Of a stretch of DNA of 64,000 nt, positions 8,584-16,609 are shown one piece after another (within the stretch, counting starts at the first letter, position 1; the number at the start of each line of letters is the position of its first letter). The notes beneath the pieces were generated by a model. The model saw nothing but the letters and a program-made list of their open reading frames with translations. It was not told where the DNA came from and did not search any database. Source of the stretch: Arthrobacter sp. ERGS1:01 (GTDB lineage: Bacteria; Actinomycetota; Actinomycetes; Actinomycetales; Micrococcaceae); assembly GCF_001281315.1 (NCBI RefSeq), contig NZ_CP012477.1, positions 124,001 through 188,000 of the forward strand, given 5' to 3'. Both the position numbers and the translations under genes were made by a program.

Positions 8584-8903
8584 GGTGCCAACTCCTGGAA
8601 AAGTGCGGTCATTTCATCGCGGGTCTTGCCGCCGGAGACGGTCTTGATGCGTTCGCCGTCGCGGTAGAACGCCAGCGTGGGCACGCTCATGACCCGGTGG
8701 TCGGCGGCGAGGTCGGGCTCCTCCTCGATGTTGGCCTTGTACATGGTCACAGTGCCGGCGTATTCGTCGCTGAGCTGGTCAAGGACGGGGGCGAGGGCCT
8801 TGCAGGGCCCGCACCAGGACGCCCAGAAGTCGATCAGGACGATCTTGCCGGGTTCGGCCACGGCCTGGCCGAAGCCGGCCTTGGTGACGGTGTTCAGTGA
8901 CAT
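8580..8903 (-). CDS. trxA: Thioredoxin
   Basis: This 107-residue cytoplasmic disulfide reductase has the full thioredoxin fold. The active site is WCGPCK with Cys31 and Cys34, Asp25 is buried in LIDFWA, and the cis-Pro lies in SVPTL. Its length is normal for the family. It starts 14 nt after the trxB stop and overlaps the next gene by ATGA. Placement inside a catabolic-looking cluster rather than a housekeeping locus suggests a dedicated reductant for the UGSC protein or for a disulfide substrate. A second, housekeeping thioredoxin presumably exists elsewhere. Confidence 0.93.
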   Translation of the reverse strand: MSLNTVTKAGFGQAVAEPGKIVLIDFWASWCGPCKALAPVLDQLSDEYAGTVTMYKANIEEEPDLAADHRVMSVPTLAFYRDGERIKTVSGGKTRDEMTALFQELAP

Positions 8904-8917
8904 GGTTCGACGCTCCC

Positions 8918-9889
8918 CTAAAGTGTTGCAAGCTCGGATTCGATGGACTCGCTGCTGTGCTCAGCGAGGAAGTGCTGGACGTCCAGTGCGGCGACGCAGC
9001 CGGAGCCCGCCGCCGAGATGGCCTGACGGTAGGTGGGGTCCACGAGGTCGCCGCAGGCAAATACGCCCGGGTGGGCGGTGGCGCCGCTGCGGCCGGCAAC
9101 CTTGACGTACCCGCCGCCGTCGAACTCCACGGCGCAGCCACCCGCCGCGTTGGCCAGCAGCGACACTTGCGGGTCATGGCCGACGGCGGCAAACAGGCCG
9201 TCGATGTCGATCTCCATGGTTTCCCCGGTGGGGATGTGGCGCAGCGTGAGCCCGGACAGGGCGTCGTCCCCGTGCAGCCGCAGGACCTCCGTGTTGGTCT
9301 GCAGGGTGATCTTTGGATGGTTGCGGACCCGGTCAAGCATGATGGGACTGGCCTTGAACGTGTCGCGGCGGTGGATGAGCCGGACGCTGGTGGCGAAGCG
9401 GGTCAGGAACAACGCCTCCTCCATGGCCGAGTCGCCGCCGCCGACGACGGCAACCTCCTTGCCCCGGAAGAAGAAGCCGTCGCAGGTGGCGCACGTGGAC
9501 ACGCCCTTGCCCGTCAGCTCGGTTTCGCGGTCCACGCCCAGCGTGCGGGCAACGGAGCCGGTGGCCATGATGACGGCGCGGCACGAGTAGCTGCGGCCGT
9601 TGGCCGTGACCCGCTTTTCGCCGCCGCTGACGTCGATCGAGTCGACGTCGACGGAGACCAGCTGGGCGCCGAACCGTTCAGCCTGGAGGCGCATGTTGGC
9701 CATGAGTTCGGGACCGTTGATGCCCTCCGGGAAGCCGGGGAAATTTTCCACCTCGGACGTGCCCATCGGGGCCCCGCCGAACTGGGAGCCCTCCAGGACC
9801 AGGGTCCGGATTTGGGCCCGGGAAAGGTAGATCGCGGCCGTGTATCCGGCGGGCCCGGAGCCGATGATAATAGCGTCGAAGTACTCCAT
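8918..9889 (-). CDS. trxB: Thioredoxin-disulfide reductase
   Basis: This 323-residue FAD/NADPH enzyme reduces thioredoxin. The FAD-binding GSGPAG is at 10-15, the redox-active pair is Cys133 and Cys136 in STCATCDGFF, and the NADPH-binding GGGDSAMEEA follows. A C-terminal FACGDLVD completes the FAD site. It is the low-molecular-weight bacterial type. A 181-nt gap upstream contains an inverted repeat and a sequence shared with the promoter region of the ABC substrate-binding gene, so it may have its own regulated promoter within the cluster. Confidence 0.92.
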   Translation of the reverse strand: MEYFDAIIIGSGPAGYTAAIYLSRAQIRTLVLEGSQFGGAPMGTSEVENFPGFPEGINGPELMANMRLQAERFGAQLVSVDVDSIDVSGGEKRVTANGRSYSCRAVIMATGSVARTLGVDRETELTGKGVSTCATCDGFFFRGKEVAVVGGGDSAMEEALFLTRFATSVRLIHRRDTFKASPIMLDRVRNHPKITLQTNTEVLRLHGDDALSGLTLRHIPTGETMEIDIDGLFAAVGHDPQVSLLANAAGGCAVEFDGGGYVKVAGRSGATAHPGVFACGDLVDPTYRQAISAAGSGCVAALDVQHFLAEHSSESIESELATL

Positions 9890-9964
9890 GATGACTTTCC
9901 GTTTCGGTGTGAAAACAACCCTGTCGGGGGCGGTGAATCAATTCCACCAACGCTTTGGACGGTT

Positions 9965-10005
9965 GTCTAAGACCTAGATGCGATAGCCGCTTAGGTGGAG
10001 GCTAT
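9965..10005 (-). promoter_or_regulatory. Candidate LysR operator/promoter upstream of trxB
   Basis: ATAGCC (9983-9988) and GGCTAT (10000-10005) form a perfect inverted repeat with an 11-nt spacer. Next to it, minus-strand TAGGTCTTAGAC (9976-9965) matches TACGTCTTGGAC (15518-15507) upstream of the ABC substrate-binding gene at 10 of 12 positions. Both elements lie in the only long gap within the cluster. Confidence 0.4.
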
Positions 10006-10070
10006 GGCGTGGACCGGCGTATCGCCTCGGGGCTGAAACCAGCTGAAATCCAGCGGAAAACGGGCGGAAA

Positions 10071-10859
10071 CTAGGCGAAAAGGTTCGCCCCGAGGCCGCG
10101 CCGGCAGGTTTCCAGGTACAGGGAATTGCCCCACATGTCGTTGGCGATGTTGACGTTTCCGCCAAAACGCTTCAGCAGCCACATCTCCATGGCCAGCACG
10201 TCGTGCTGGTGCACGCCGGGGATCCACGGCCCGGGAAGCTCAAAGACGCAGTCGTCGATCGTGGTGCCCTCCTCCAGCTGGCGGATCAGCTCCTCGTCGA
10301 TGGCGCCGTCCACCATGAGTTCGGCGGCCTCCACGAGCACCTTGGAGCAGCCCAGTTCCATGAGGACGTTGACGTCGTCGACGATCTGGGCCGCGGTGCT
10401 CTTGACGTGCTTGCTGCCCACCTCGCCCAGCACCTCGAAGCCCATGTCGAGGGAGCAGGCGATGATGTCGGCCCGAGCGCCGCGGTCGATGGTCCGGGCG
10501 TTCTCGGACACCTCGAGGACCTCGTAGCCGAGGGCCCGGGTTTCCTTCAGGTATTCGGACACCAGGGAGTTCGCGTGGGCGTATTCCAGGAACATGCCGC
10601 CCGGGAAGGGTTTGACCGAATGCGCCTTGAAGATCTCGATCTTCTCGCGCATCTGTGCCTCCGGGATGACCCCGGCGATGCTGACCACCTGTTTGGCGTA
10701 GTCCAGGGTGTGCCCGGCAATGGCCAGGAAGTCCTGCTGGGCGGCCGGTCCCACGCCGAATTCGACGGCGATGGTCAGCCCCGTGGTGCGCGGTTTCGCG
10801 GGCCGGTGGCCCATCGGCACGCTTTGGTAGGCGCGGGTTTCCTCAATATCGGCAAGCAT
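10071..10859 (-). CDS. Phosphosulfolactate synthase (ComA)-like protein
   Basis: This 262-residue TIM-barrel protein resembles (2R)-phospho-3-sulfolactate synthase, which adds sulfite to phosphoenolpyruvate in coenzyme M synthesis. Family features visible in order are GLTIAVEFGVG, KPFPGGMFLEYAHA, LGYEVLEVSENA, GFEVLGEVGSKH and CSKVLVEAAELM. The C-terminal third (GPWIPGVHQHDVLAMEMWLLKRFG) extends beyond the canonical enzyme. Non-methanogen homologues include Bacillus YitD and plant HSA32, so the family is not tied to coenzyme M. Its ATG lies 1 nt after the CocE stop codon (TGAAATG). Here it may make or break a C-S bond of an imported organosulfur compound; the reaction is not established. Confidence 0.7.
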   Translation of the reverse strand: MLADIEETRAYQSVPMGHRPAKPRTTGLTIAVEFGVGPAAQQDFLAIAGHTLDYAKQVVSIAGVIPEAQMREKIEIFKAHSVKPFPGGMFLEYAHANSLVSEYLKETRALGYEVLEVSENARTIDRGARADIIACSLDMGFEVLGEVGSKHVKSTAAQIVDDVNVLMELGCSKVLVEAAELMVDGAIDEELIRQLEEGTTIDDCVFELPGPWIPGVHQHDVLAMEMWLLKRFGGNVNIANDMWGNSLYLETCRRGLGANLFA

Positions 10860-10860
10860 T

Positions 10861-12555
10861 TCAGGCCTCCTGGGCGGGCATGACCGGCAGCACCAGTTCG
10901 GTGGCAAGGCCCTGGCTGTGGTGGACGGTTTGGCGGGCCGTGCGCAGTTCCGCGGACACGGCGAAGTCGTGCTCCGTGTTGTGGTTCCGGTCGAAGTTCG
11001 GGAAGTCGGAGCTCGTGATGTCCAGCCGGATGCGGTGGCCGGGCTGGAAGCTGTAGCTCGTGACGGACATGTCGATGACGAATTCGGTGGGCGTCCCGGG
11101 AACCAGGAACTCCTCCTTCTCGTAGGAGTTCCTGTACCGGGCGCGCATGATCCCGCTGCACACGTTGATCGCGGAGTCCGGGCCGGCGTCGATGAGCCGC
11201 ACCACCCAGTCTGTGTCCGGGGCGTCGGTGCTGGCCCAAAGCCGCACGCGCGGTGTGCCGGTGACATCCACCGGTGCCGTCAGGACGGGGCCCTGGTAGT
11301 GCAGCACGTCGGGCCGGGAGTCGTTGGGGGACTGGTCCTTGGGCGCGTGGTGGGAGTCGTCGAGCATGAGGCTCATGACCGGGTCGCGGGGGTCGTAGGA
11401 GTACTGGTCGGCCGGCTCGTCCCCGGGCGCCGGCGCGGACAGGGTTCCGTCCGCGCCGTCCAGGTTGGCCGCGGAGCCGCCGGAGTGCAGGAACAGGGAC
11501 TGCTCGACGACGGCGGCTGGCGGCCAGGCGGGCGAGGTGCGCCAGGCGTTCTCGCCCACGTTGAAGTAGCGCACCGGCTCGGCGAGGGCGGCGTCGTCGT
11601 TCTTGAGCCGGGCGTCAAACCAGTCCACGAGGGTTTGCAGGTAGTCGAGCCCGCCCTGGCCGCCGGTTTCGGCGTCGCCCAGGTCGGGGACGAAGGTGTC
11701 CGGGTTGTGGCTCCACGGCCCCATGAGCAGGGTGTGCCGGGCTGCCAGTTCCGCCGGGCCGGCGGCAACGAGGTTGTTGTAGAGCTTGGCGGTGTCGGAG
11801 AACCTGTCCCACCAGCCGGTCAGGAATGCGGTGGGGACCTGGACCTTGTCCAGGACCTGATCGAAGCCCCACACCTCGACGTTGACGCGGGCCAGGTAGT
11901 CCTGGAAGAACTTGGACGCTCCGGTCAGGGCGTGTTCGGGCAATTCGGCCAGCGGCAGGAACCACAGCCACTTGCCGCGCTCGAAGTTGGCCCACCGGTC
12001 CGTCAGCTTCTTGTCCCGGTCCACGGGAACGCCGGCCGTCACGGTCTGCCGGTTGGCCAGGTCGGCACCGAGCGTGTAGCACCATTCCATCCGGCGGCCC
12101 GGGTCAAGGATGCCGCGGGTCATGTCCAGGAAGCGGGCAGTGATGCCGGCAATGTGCATGGTGGCCAGGCTGGGCGGTTGCAGGGCGGCGGTGCGCAGTT
12201 GCGACCAGCCGTCGTAGGAATGCCCCCAGGTGCCAACGGCGCCGTTGGAGTATTCGTAGCGTCCGCACCATTCCACGGAGTCGTAGCCGTCCAGGCCTTC
12301 AACGGTTTGGGCCTCGTCGGCGAAGGACCAGATGAACTCCCCGTCGGAGGCGCCGCGGCCGCGGATGTCCTGGATGATGACCACGTAGCCGGCCTCGGCC
12401 AGGCGGCGGCCAAACGGGCCCCAACCCTCCTTGCGGTACGGGGTCCGGCGAAACAGCACCGGGTACTTGTTGCCGTCGTCGGGGCGGTAGACGTCCGCGC
12501 GCAGCACTGTGCCGTCGCTCATGGCCATCTCGACGTTTTCTTGGATGATGTTCAC
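10861..12555 (-). CDS. CocE/NonD family alpha/beta hydrolase
   Basis: This 564-residue serine hydrolase belongs to the X-Pro dipeptidyl-peptidase/cocaine esterase family. The nucleophile Ser113 sits in TWGHSYDGW. The N-terminal half is the S15 catalytic domain; the C-terminal half, with RLIDAGPDSAINVCSG and PGHRIRLDITSSDFPNFDRN, is the jelly-roll domain typical of the family. No signal peptide is seen, so it acts in the cytoplasm on an ester or amide. I chose the GTG at 12555, 11 nt after AAGGA. An in-frame TTG at 12603 would add 16 residues that look unrelated to the family. It follows the permease gene and precedes the ComA-like gene, suggesting it processes the imported compound. Confidence 0.85.
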   Translation of the reverse strand: MNIIQENVEMAMSDGTVLRADVYRPDDGNKYPVLFRRTPYRKEGWGPFGRRLAEAGYVVIIQDIRGRGASDGEFIWSFADEAQTVEGLDGYDSVEWCGRYEYSNGAVGTWGHSYDGWSQLRTAALQPPSLATMHIAGITARFLDMTRGILDPGRRMEWCYTLGADLANRQTVTAGVPVDRDKKLTDRWANFERGKWLWFLPLAELPEHALTGASKFFQDYLARVNVEVWGFDQVLDKVQVPTAFLTGWWDRFSDTAKLYNNLVAAGPAELAARHTLLMGPWSHNPDTFVPDLGDAETGGQGGLDYLQTLVDWFDARLKNDDAALAEPVRYFNVGENAWRTSPAWPPAAVVEQSLFLHSGGSAANLDGADGTLSAPAPGDEPADQYSYDPRDPVMSLMLDDSHHAPKDQSPNDSRPDVLHYQGPVLTAPVDVTGTPRVRLWASTDAPDTDWVVRLIDAGPDSAINVCSGIMRARYRNSYEKEEFLVPGTPTEFVIDMSVTSYSFQPGHRIRLDITSSDFPNFDRNHNTEHDFAVSAELRTARQTVHHSQGLATELVLPVMPAQEA

Positions 12556-12618
12556 TGCAGATCGTGTCCTTCGCATCAAAAAATTGGTGGGGAAATCCGG
12601 CAAGGCTTCAAGGGGCGG

Positions 12619-13479
12619 TTAATGCCCTTCCAGGCCCTGCATCTCAATGACGCGCCATCGCAGCAGCCGGCGTTCCACGAGCTCCAGGATGGCGGAGCAG
12701 AACAGCGAAACAATGACCAGCGCCAGCATGGCGCCAAAGAAGTTGTCGGTGTCAAAGGTGTTCATGGTCAGGGCCAGGTAGCCGCCGATGCCCTGGTTTC
12801 CACTGAGCATTTCACCGGCCACCGCACCCATGAATGAGTAGGTCAGGGCCAGCTGGATACCGGCGAACGTGGACGGCAGGGCCGCGGGGAGGATGAATTT
12901 GCGGAACCGTTCAAGGCGGGAGGCGCCCAGCGTCTTGGCGAGCAGCAGGTGGTCGCGGTTGGCCGACTGCATGCCGGCCCGGGTGTTGAAGGCGACGATG
13001 AAGAACGCCATGCTGACCACCAGGGCGATCCGGGACAGCGAACCGAGGCCGAACCACAGGATGAACAGCGGCGCCAGGGCGATCCGCGGAATGTTGTTGA
13101 AGCCCGTCATGAAGGGGCGCAGCACGTTGTCCAGCAGCTTCGATTCGGCCAGCAGGAACCCGGCCACGAGGCCCAGCACCACGGCCAGGGCGAAGCCCAC
13201 GAACACCTCGAACAGCGTGGCGCCGAGGATGGGCCAGTATTCCCCGCTGGAGAACCCGACCACGAAGGCCTTGAAGAACAGCGAGGGCTGGCTCGTGAAG
13301 TTGGGGTTGATGAGCCCGGCGCGGGCCATGAGTTCCCAGGAACCGAAGAGGAGCACCGCGGCCAGCCCCTGGTACAGGCGGGTGCGGCCGCGGCCGGTGG
13401 GACGACGGGATTTGGCCGGTGCCGCCGTCGTTCCCTGGGAACTGCGGGTGGCGGCGCGGGAACTGGTCAGGGCGCTCAT
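12619..13479 (-). CDS. ABC transporter permease, SsuC/TauC type
   Basis: This 286-residue inner-membrane protein belongs to the BPD-type permeases that import sulfonates, taurine, nitrate or thiamine precursors. It has an N-terminal Ser/Arg-rich cytoplasmic leader of about 30 residues, then six predicted helices. The EAA loop lies in LLLAKTLGASRLERFRKFILPAALP, where it contacts the ATPase. Its ATG overlaps the ATPase stop codon by ATGA. Substrate cannot be read from the permease alone, but the cluster's thiol and ComA-like enzymes favour an organosulfur compound. Confidence 0.88.
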   Translation of the reverse strand: MSALTSSRAATRSSQGTTAAPAKSRRPTGRGRTRLYQGLAAVLLFGSWELMARAGLINPNFTSQPSLFFKAFVVGFSSGEYWPILGATLFEVFVGFALAVVLGLVAGFLLAESKLLDNVLRPFMTGFNNIPRIALAPLFILWFGLGSLSRIALVVSMAFFIVAFNTRAGMQSANRDHLLLAKTLGASRLERFRKFILPAALPSTFAGIQLALTYSFMGAVAGEMLSGNQGIGGYLALTMNTFDTDNFFGAMLALVIVSLFCSAILELVERRLLRWRVIEMQGLEGH

Positions 13480-14291
13480 TGGGTTACTTCCTCACGCAGC
13501 AGGTTCCAGATGCTGTCATATAGTTCGTGATACTCCGGATCGGACTGCAGATCCAGCGGGTTGCGGGGCCTTTGCAGCGGGACCTCGAAGTCCTGCCGGA
13601 GCCGGCCGGGCCGGGAGGAGAACAACAGGACCCGGTCGGCGAGGGTGATGGCCTCGCCGAGGTCGTGGGTGATCAGGATGACCGTGGCCTTGATGTCCTC
13701 CCACAAGTCCATGAACACGCCCTGCAACAGGATCTTCGTCTGCGCATCCAAGGCCGAGAACGGCTCATCGAGCAGGATGATCTTTGGCTGCTGGGCGATG
13801 GTCCGGGCCAGGGCCACGCGCTGGCGCATGCCGTGGGAGAGCTGGGCCGGGTAGGAGCCGGCGTAATCGCCCAGCCCCACCCGGTCCAGGTAGTCCAGCG
13901 CCCGGCGCCGGCGCTCGGCCTTGGCCACGCCGCGCAGTTCCATGCCGAGTTCCACATTGCCGGCCACCGTGCGCCACGGCAGCAGGCTGTCGCGGGCAAA
14001 CAGGTAGGCGATGTCCGGGTGGCCCGAACTTGGCGCGCCGCCGGAGATGCTGATGGCACCTTCCTGGAGCGGTTCCAGGCCGGCCAAAAGGTTCAGCATG
14101 GTGGTCTTCCCGCAGCCGCTGGCACCGACAATGGCGACGAAGTCGCCCGATTGGAGCGAGAATCCGACGTTGTCCAGTGCCGTGACACTGCCGGGGCCGC
14201 TGCCGAAGCGGTGCGAGACCTGGTCCACGGAGATGGCGCCTGCGGCATCGTTCGCCGGGCGGCGGGTGTTGTGAGTGGCCGTGACTGTCAT
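13476..14291 (-). CDS. ABC transporter ATP-binding protein, SsuB/TauB type
   Basis: This 271-residue ATPase energises the importer. Walker A is GASGCGKTT at 56-64, the signature is LSHGMRQRVALAR, Walker B is ILLDEPFSALD, and the switch His is in ITHDLGEA. The SHGMRQR variant and overall length are characteristic of the nitrate/sulfonate/taurine group. The ATG at 14291 follows GAGGA by about 9 nt and lies 25 nt after the substrate-binding gene. Confidence 0.9.
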   Translation of the reverse strand: MTVTATHNTRRPANDAAGAISVDQVSHRFGSGPGSVTALDNVGFSLQSGDFVAIVGASGCGKTTMLNLLAGLEPLQEGAISISGGAPSSGHPDIAYLFARDSLLPWRTVAGNVELGMELRGVAKAERRRRALDYLDRVGLGDYAGSYPAQLSHGMRQRVALARTIAQQPKIILLDEPFSALDAQTKILLQGVFMDLWEDIKATVILITHDLGEAITLADRVLLFSSRPGRLRQDFEVPLQRPRNPLDLQSDPEYHELYDSIWNLLREEVTQ

Positions 14292-14316
14292 TTTCTCAAT
14301 CCTCAATATCGGGGTA

Positions 14317-15390
14317 CTACTTGGCCTGCGCCGTGGTTTGCTCGGCGGTGGTGGCCATGGTTGGCGAGAGCAGGCCGGCACCCGTGACGTCGGCCTTGAG
14401 CAGTCCGTTCGACTTCCAGAAGTCCACATAGGCCTGCATGTTCGCGGGGGATGCGTGGGTGGTCAGGAACGTGACGGCGTAGGCAACATAGTTTTGCAAC
14501 GCCTTCTGGTCGGTGATCTTGGCCGGCAGCAGCTTCATCTGCTGGAGCATGGTGGTCAGTGCCGGCAGGTTGGCCGGATCGTGGGCCCAAACATCGGCCT
14601 GGGCGATGGACCGCTGCACCTTCTTCACGAGCTCCGGGTTGCCCTTGGCCCAGCTGGACTGGGCAAAGTAGAACGCGCCGGGGGTGCCAATGACCTTGGC
14701 CAGTTCGCTGTCCACCTTGGCGCGGTCCTTGACCGCGGAGAACAGCACCTTTACGGACCCGGCCTGCTCGAGCTGGTACGTCTGGTCCGGGGTGATGACG
14801 GCGGCGTCGACCTGGCCCGTTGCGATGACGGCGGGCACCTGGGCGAACGGTCCGACGGCGACGAACTGGACGCTGGACGGGTCAACCCCGGCGGCCTTCA
14901 GATACGCCTGGGCGTAGTAGTAGGCCACCGATCCAAGTGAGGGGACGCCGATCTTCTTGCCCTTCAGGGACGCCACGGACGCGGGGAAGTCGGTGGGGCT
15001 GCCGGAGCTCTTGGGGGCCACCACGTCCCAGGACAGCTGGCCGGTGGCCGTGATGGCGGTGAACTTCTGGCCCTTGTTCAGGTAGGGGGAGACAAGGCTC
15101 AGGTCCTGGAAGGCCATGGTGATGTCGCCGCTGGCCAGGGCCGTGGTGGCCAGGGTGCCGTTGTCGATCTGTTTGAGTTCGGCGTTGACGCCGTTCTTCT
15201 TGAAGAAACCCTCGTTCTGGGCGATGATGCCGGCCCACGAGTAAAGCGTCGGGTTGTACTGGATGACGACCGGGCCCGTGGCGCTGACGGCGTCGGCGGA
15301 GCTACCGCCGGGGCTGGAGCAACCGGTGAGTGCGATCAGGCCGATGGTTCCGGCGGCAACAGCCTTGGCGGCTAATGTGGCAATTTTCAA
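14317..15390 (-). CDS. ABC transporter substrate-binding lipoprotein, SsuA/NMT1 type
   Basis: This 357-residue lipoprotein is the extracellular binding protein of the importer. The lipobox is LTGC near residue 24, followed by a Ser/Gly linker. The body (VVIQYNPTLYSWAGIIAQNEGFFKKNGVNAEL, then DITMAFQDLSLVSPYL and KGKKIGVPSLGSVAYYYAQAYL) has the periplasmic-binding type II pattern of sulfonate, nitrate and thiamine-precursor proteins. I chose the TTG at 15390: it lies 6 nt after AGGAGA and gives a canonical signal peptide. Upstream in-frame codons would add about 48 residues of non-signal sequence. It is the first structural gene after the regulator. Confidence 0.85.
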   Translation of the reverse strand: MKIATLAAKAVAAGTIGLIALTGCSSPGGSSADAVSATGPVVIQYNPTLYSWAGIIAQNEGFFKKNGVNAELKQIDNGTLATTALASGDITMAFQDLSLVSPYLNKGQKFTAITATGQLSWDVVAPKSSGSPTDFPASVASLKGKKIGVPSLGSVAYYYAQAYLKAAGVDPSSVQFVAVGPFAQVPAVIATGQVDAAVITPDQTYQLEQAGSVKVLFSAVKDRAKVDSELAKVIGTPGAFYFAQSSWAKGNPELVKKVQRSIAQADVWAHDPANLPALTTMLQQMKLLPAKITDQKALQNYVAYAVTFLTTHASPANMQAYVDFWKSNGLLKADVTGAGLLSPTMATTAEQTTAQAK

Positions 15391-15506
15391 AACGGGTCTC
15401 CTAGCCAACTGAGATGGGCCGCCGACGTCGTTCGCAGCCTGGGGAGGGAGACCTGCGTCACAACACGGTGGGGGTAGGTAAAGGCTAGGTGTCGGCGCTG
15501 CGGCCA

Positions 15507-15546
15507 GTCCAAGACGTAGCTTCAATGAGCCCATAGGCGGCGCCTA
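15507..15546 (-). promoter_or_regulatory. Candidate LysR operator upstream of the ABC gene
   Basis: TAGGCGGCGCCTA (15534-15546) is a perfect 6+1+6 palindrome and fits the T-N11-A rule for LysR-type regulator sites. On the minus strand it is followed after 15 nt by TACGTCTTGGAC, the sequence shared with the trxB upstream region. It lies between the LysR gene and the substrate-binding gene. Confidence 0.5.
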
Positions 15547-15569
15547 CGTACCCCTGGGATTGCGGTGGC

Positions 15570-16451
15570 TTAGGCCTCGGGGTCGTGCAGCATGGCCAGG
15601 TTGGTGAAGGCCGTGACGGCCGGGGCCACCTCGCCGCGGCGGTGCCCGGTGCCGACGCTGTGCACCACCTGCGGTTCCAGCCGGAAGATCGTGGCACCGT
15701 CGCGCTGGGCCATGAGCGCGTAGGGCTCCACGAGGACGCCCACGCCGGCGCCCAGGCGCACCAGTTCAACGGCCGCCTCGATGCTGTGGACCTCGATCCC
15801 GATATTGCCGGACAATCCGTGCCTCTCGATCATCTTCCGGCTCACGGTATAGGGGGCCAGGCTGATCAGGCGGTGCCGTTCCAGCGCGGACCAGCTGATG
15901 ATCTCCACCTGCGGGTCCGGGGCGTTGGGGGTGCCGGCCGGAAACACCGCGTACAGCTCGTAACTGAACAGCTTGTGCCGGACGATGCCCGTGGCACTGC
16001 CGGTCATCTCGAAAACGGCCACCTCGGCGCGGCCGTCGAGCAGCTGGTTGGCGGCCTCGGCGGAGTCGGCGGCTTCGCGGACCGTCACATTAACCCTGGG
16101 GTATTCGCGGTTGAAGCGGTGCACCAGCCGCGCGGTGGGGTAGGTGATCAGGGAAGCGGGTGCCACAATGTCCAGGGTGCCGCCCTGCACGTCGGTCAGT
16201 GAGCGCACCATTTCCCGGGCATCCTTGAGCGCCCGCAGGGCCCGGGAGGCGGGGGACATGAGCGCCTTGCCGCCGGGGGTCAGTTCCAGGCCGGACGGGA
16301 GCCGGACAAAAAGGTCCGTCTTCAACTCGCGTTCAAGGCTCTTGATGGACTGGGACAGCGACGGCTGGGCGATGTGCAGGGTCTTCGCGGCCTTAGTGAA
16401 GCTCAGCGAGTCCGCCACGGCCAGAAAATGTTCGAGTTTGCGCGGGTCCAT
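15570..16451 (-). CDS. LysR-family transcriptional regulator
   Basis: This 293-residue regulator begins MDPRKLEHFLAVADSLSFTK. The winged helix-turn-helix spans about residues 1-60, with the recognition helix in LHIAQPSLSQSIKSLEREL. The effector-binding domain follows, with GTLDIVAPASLITYPTARL. It is encoded on the same strand as, and directly upstream of, the ABC genes rather than divergently. It probably activates the cluster in response to the imported compound or a sulfur signal such as an O-acetylserine-type metabolite; that is inference from the position. The ATG at 16451 is the only start that preserves the family's N-terminus. Confidence 0.9.
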   Translation of the reverse strand: MDPRKLEHFLAVADSLSFTKAAKTLHIAQPSLSQSIKSLERELKTDLFVRLPSGLELTPGGKALMSPASRALRALKDAREMVRSLTDVQGGTLDIVAPASLITYPTARLVHRFNREYPRVNVTVREAADSAEAANQLLDGRAEVAVFEMTGSATGIVRHKLFSYELYAVFPAGTPNAPDPQVEIISWSALERHRLISLAPYTVSRKMIERHGLSGNIGIEVHSIEAAVELVRLGAGVGVLVEPYALMAQRDGATIFRLEPQVVHSVGTGHRRGEVAPAVTAFTNLAMLHDPEA

Positions 16452-16609
16452 CCCCTGCCTCCTTGACTGTGGTGGGCGCGTCGTTGCGCCGCCGACTATG
16501 GTTCCCCCGTCACCGCCGACAATACCGCCCCGGTCCCCGGGCGGCGCCATCGAGGTCACACATTGCACAACATGCGGGCGCTCGCAGGTGTGGCTGGCAG
16601 GATAGGGGC

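Noticed and set aside
10918..12837. 639-codon plus-strand frame opposite the CocE and permease genes
   Set aside because: Composition is typical of shadow frames in GC-rich genes, and it crosses two well-supported genes.
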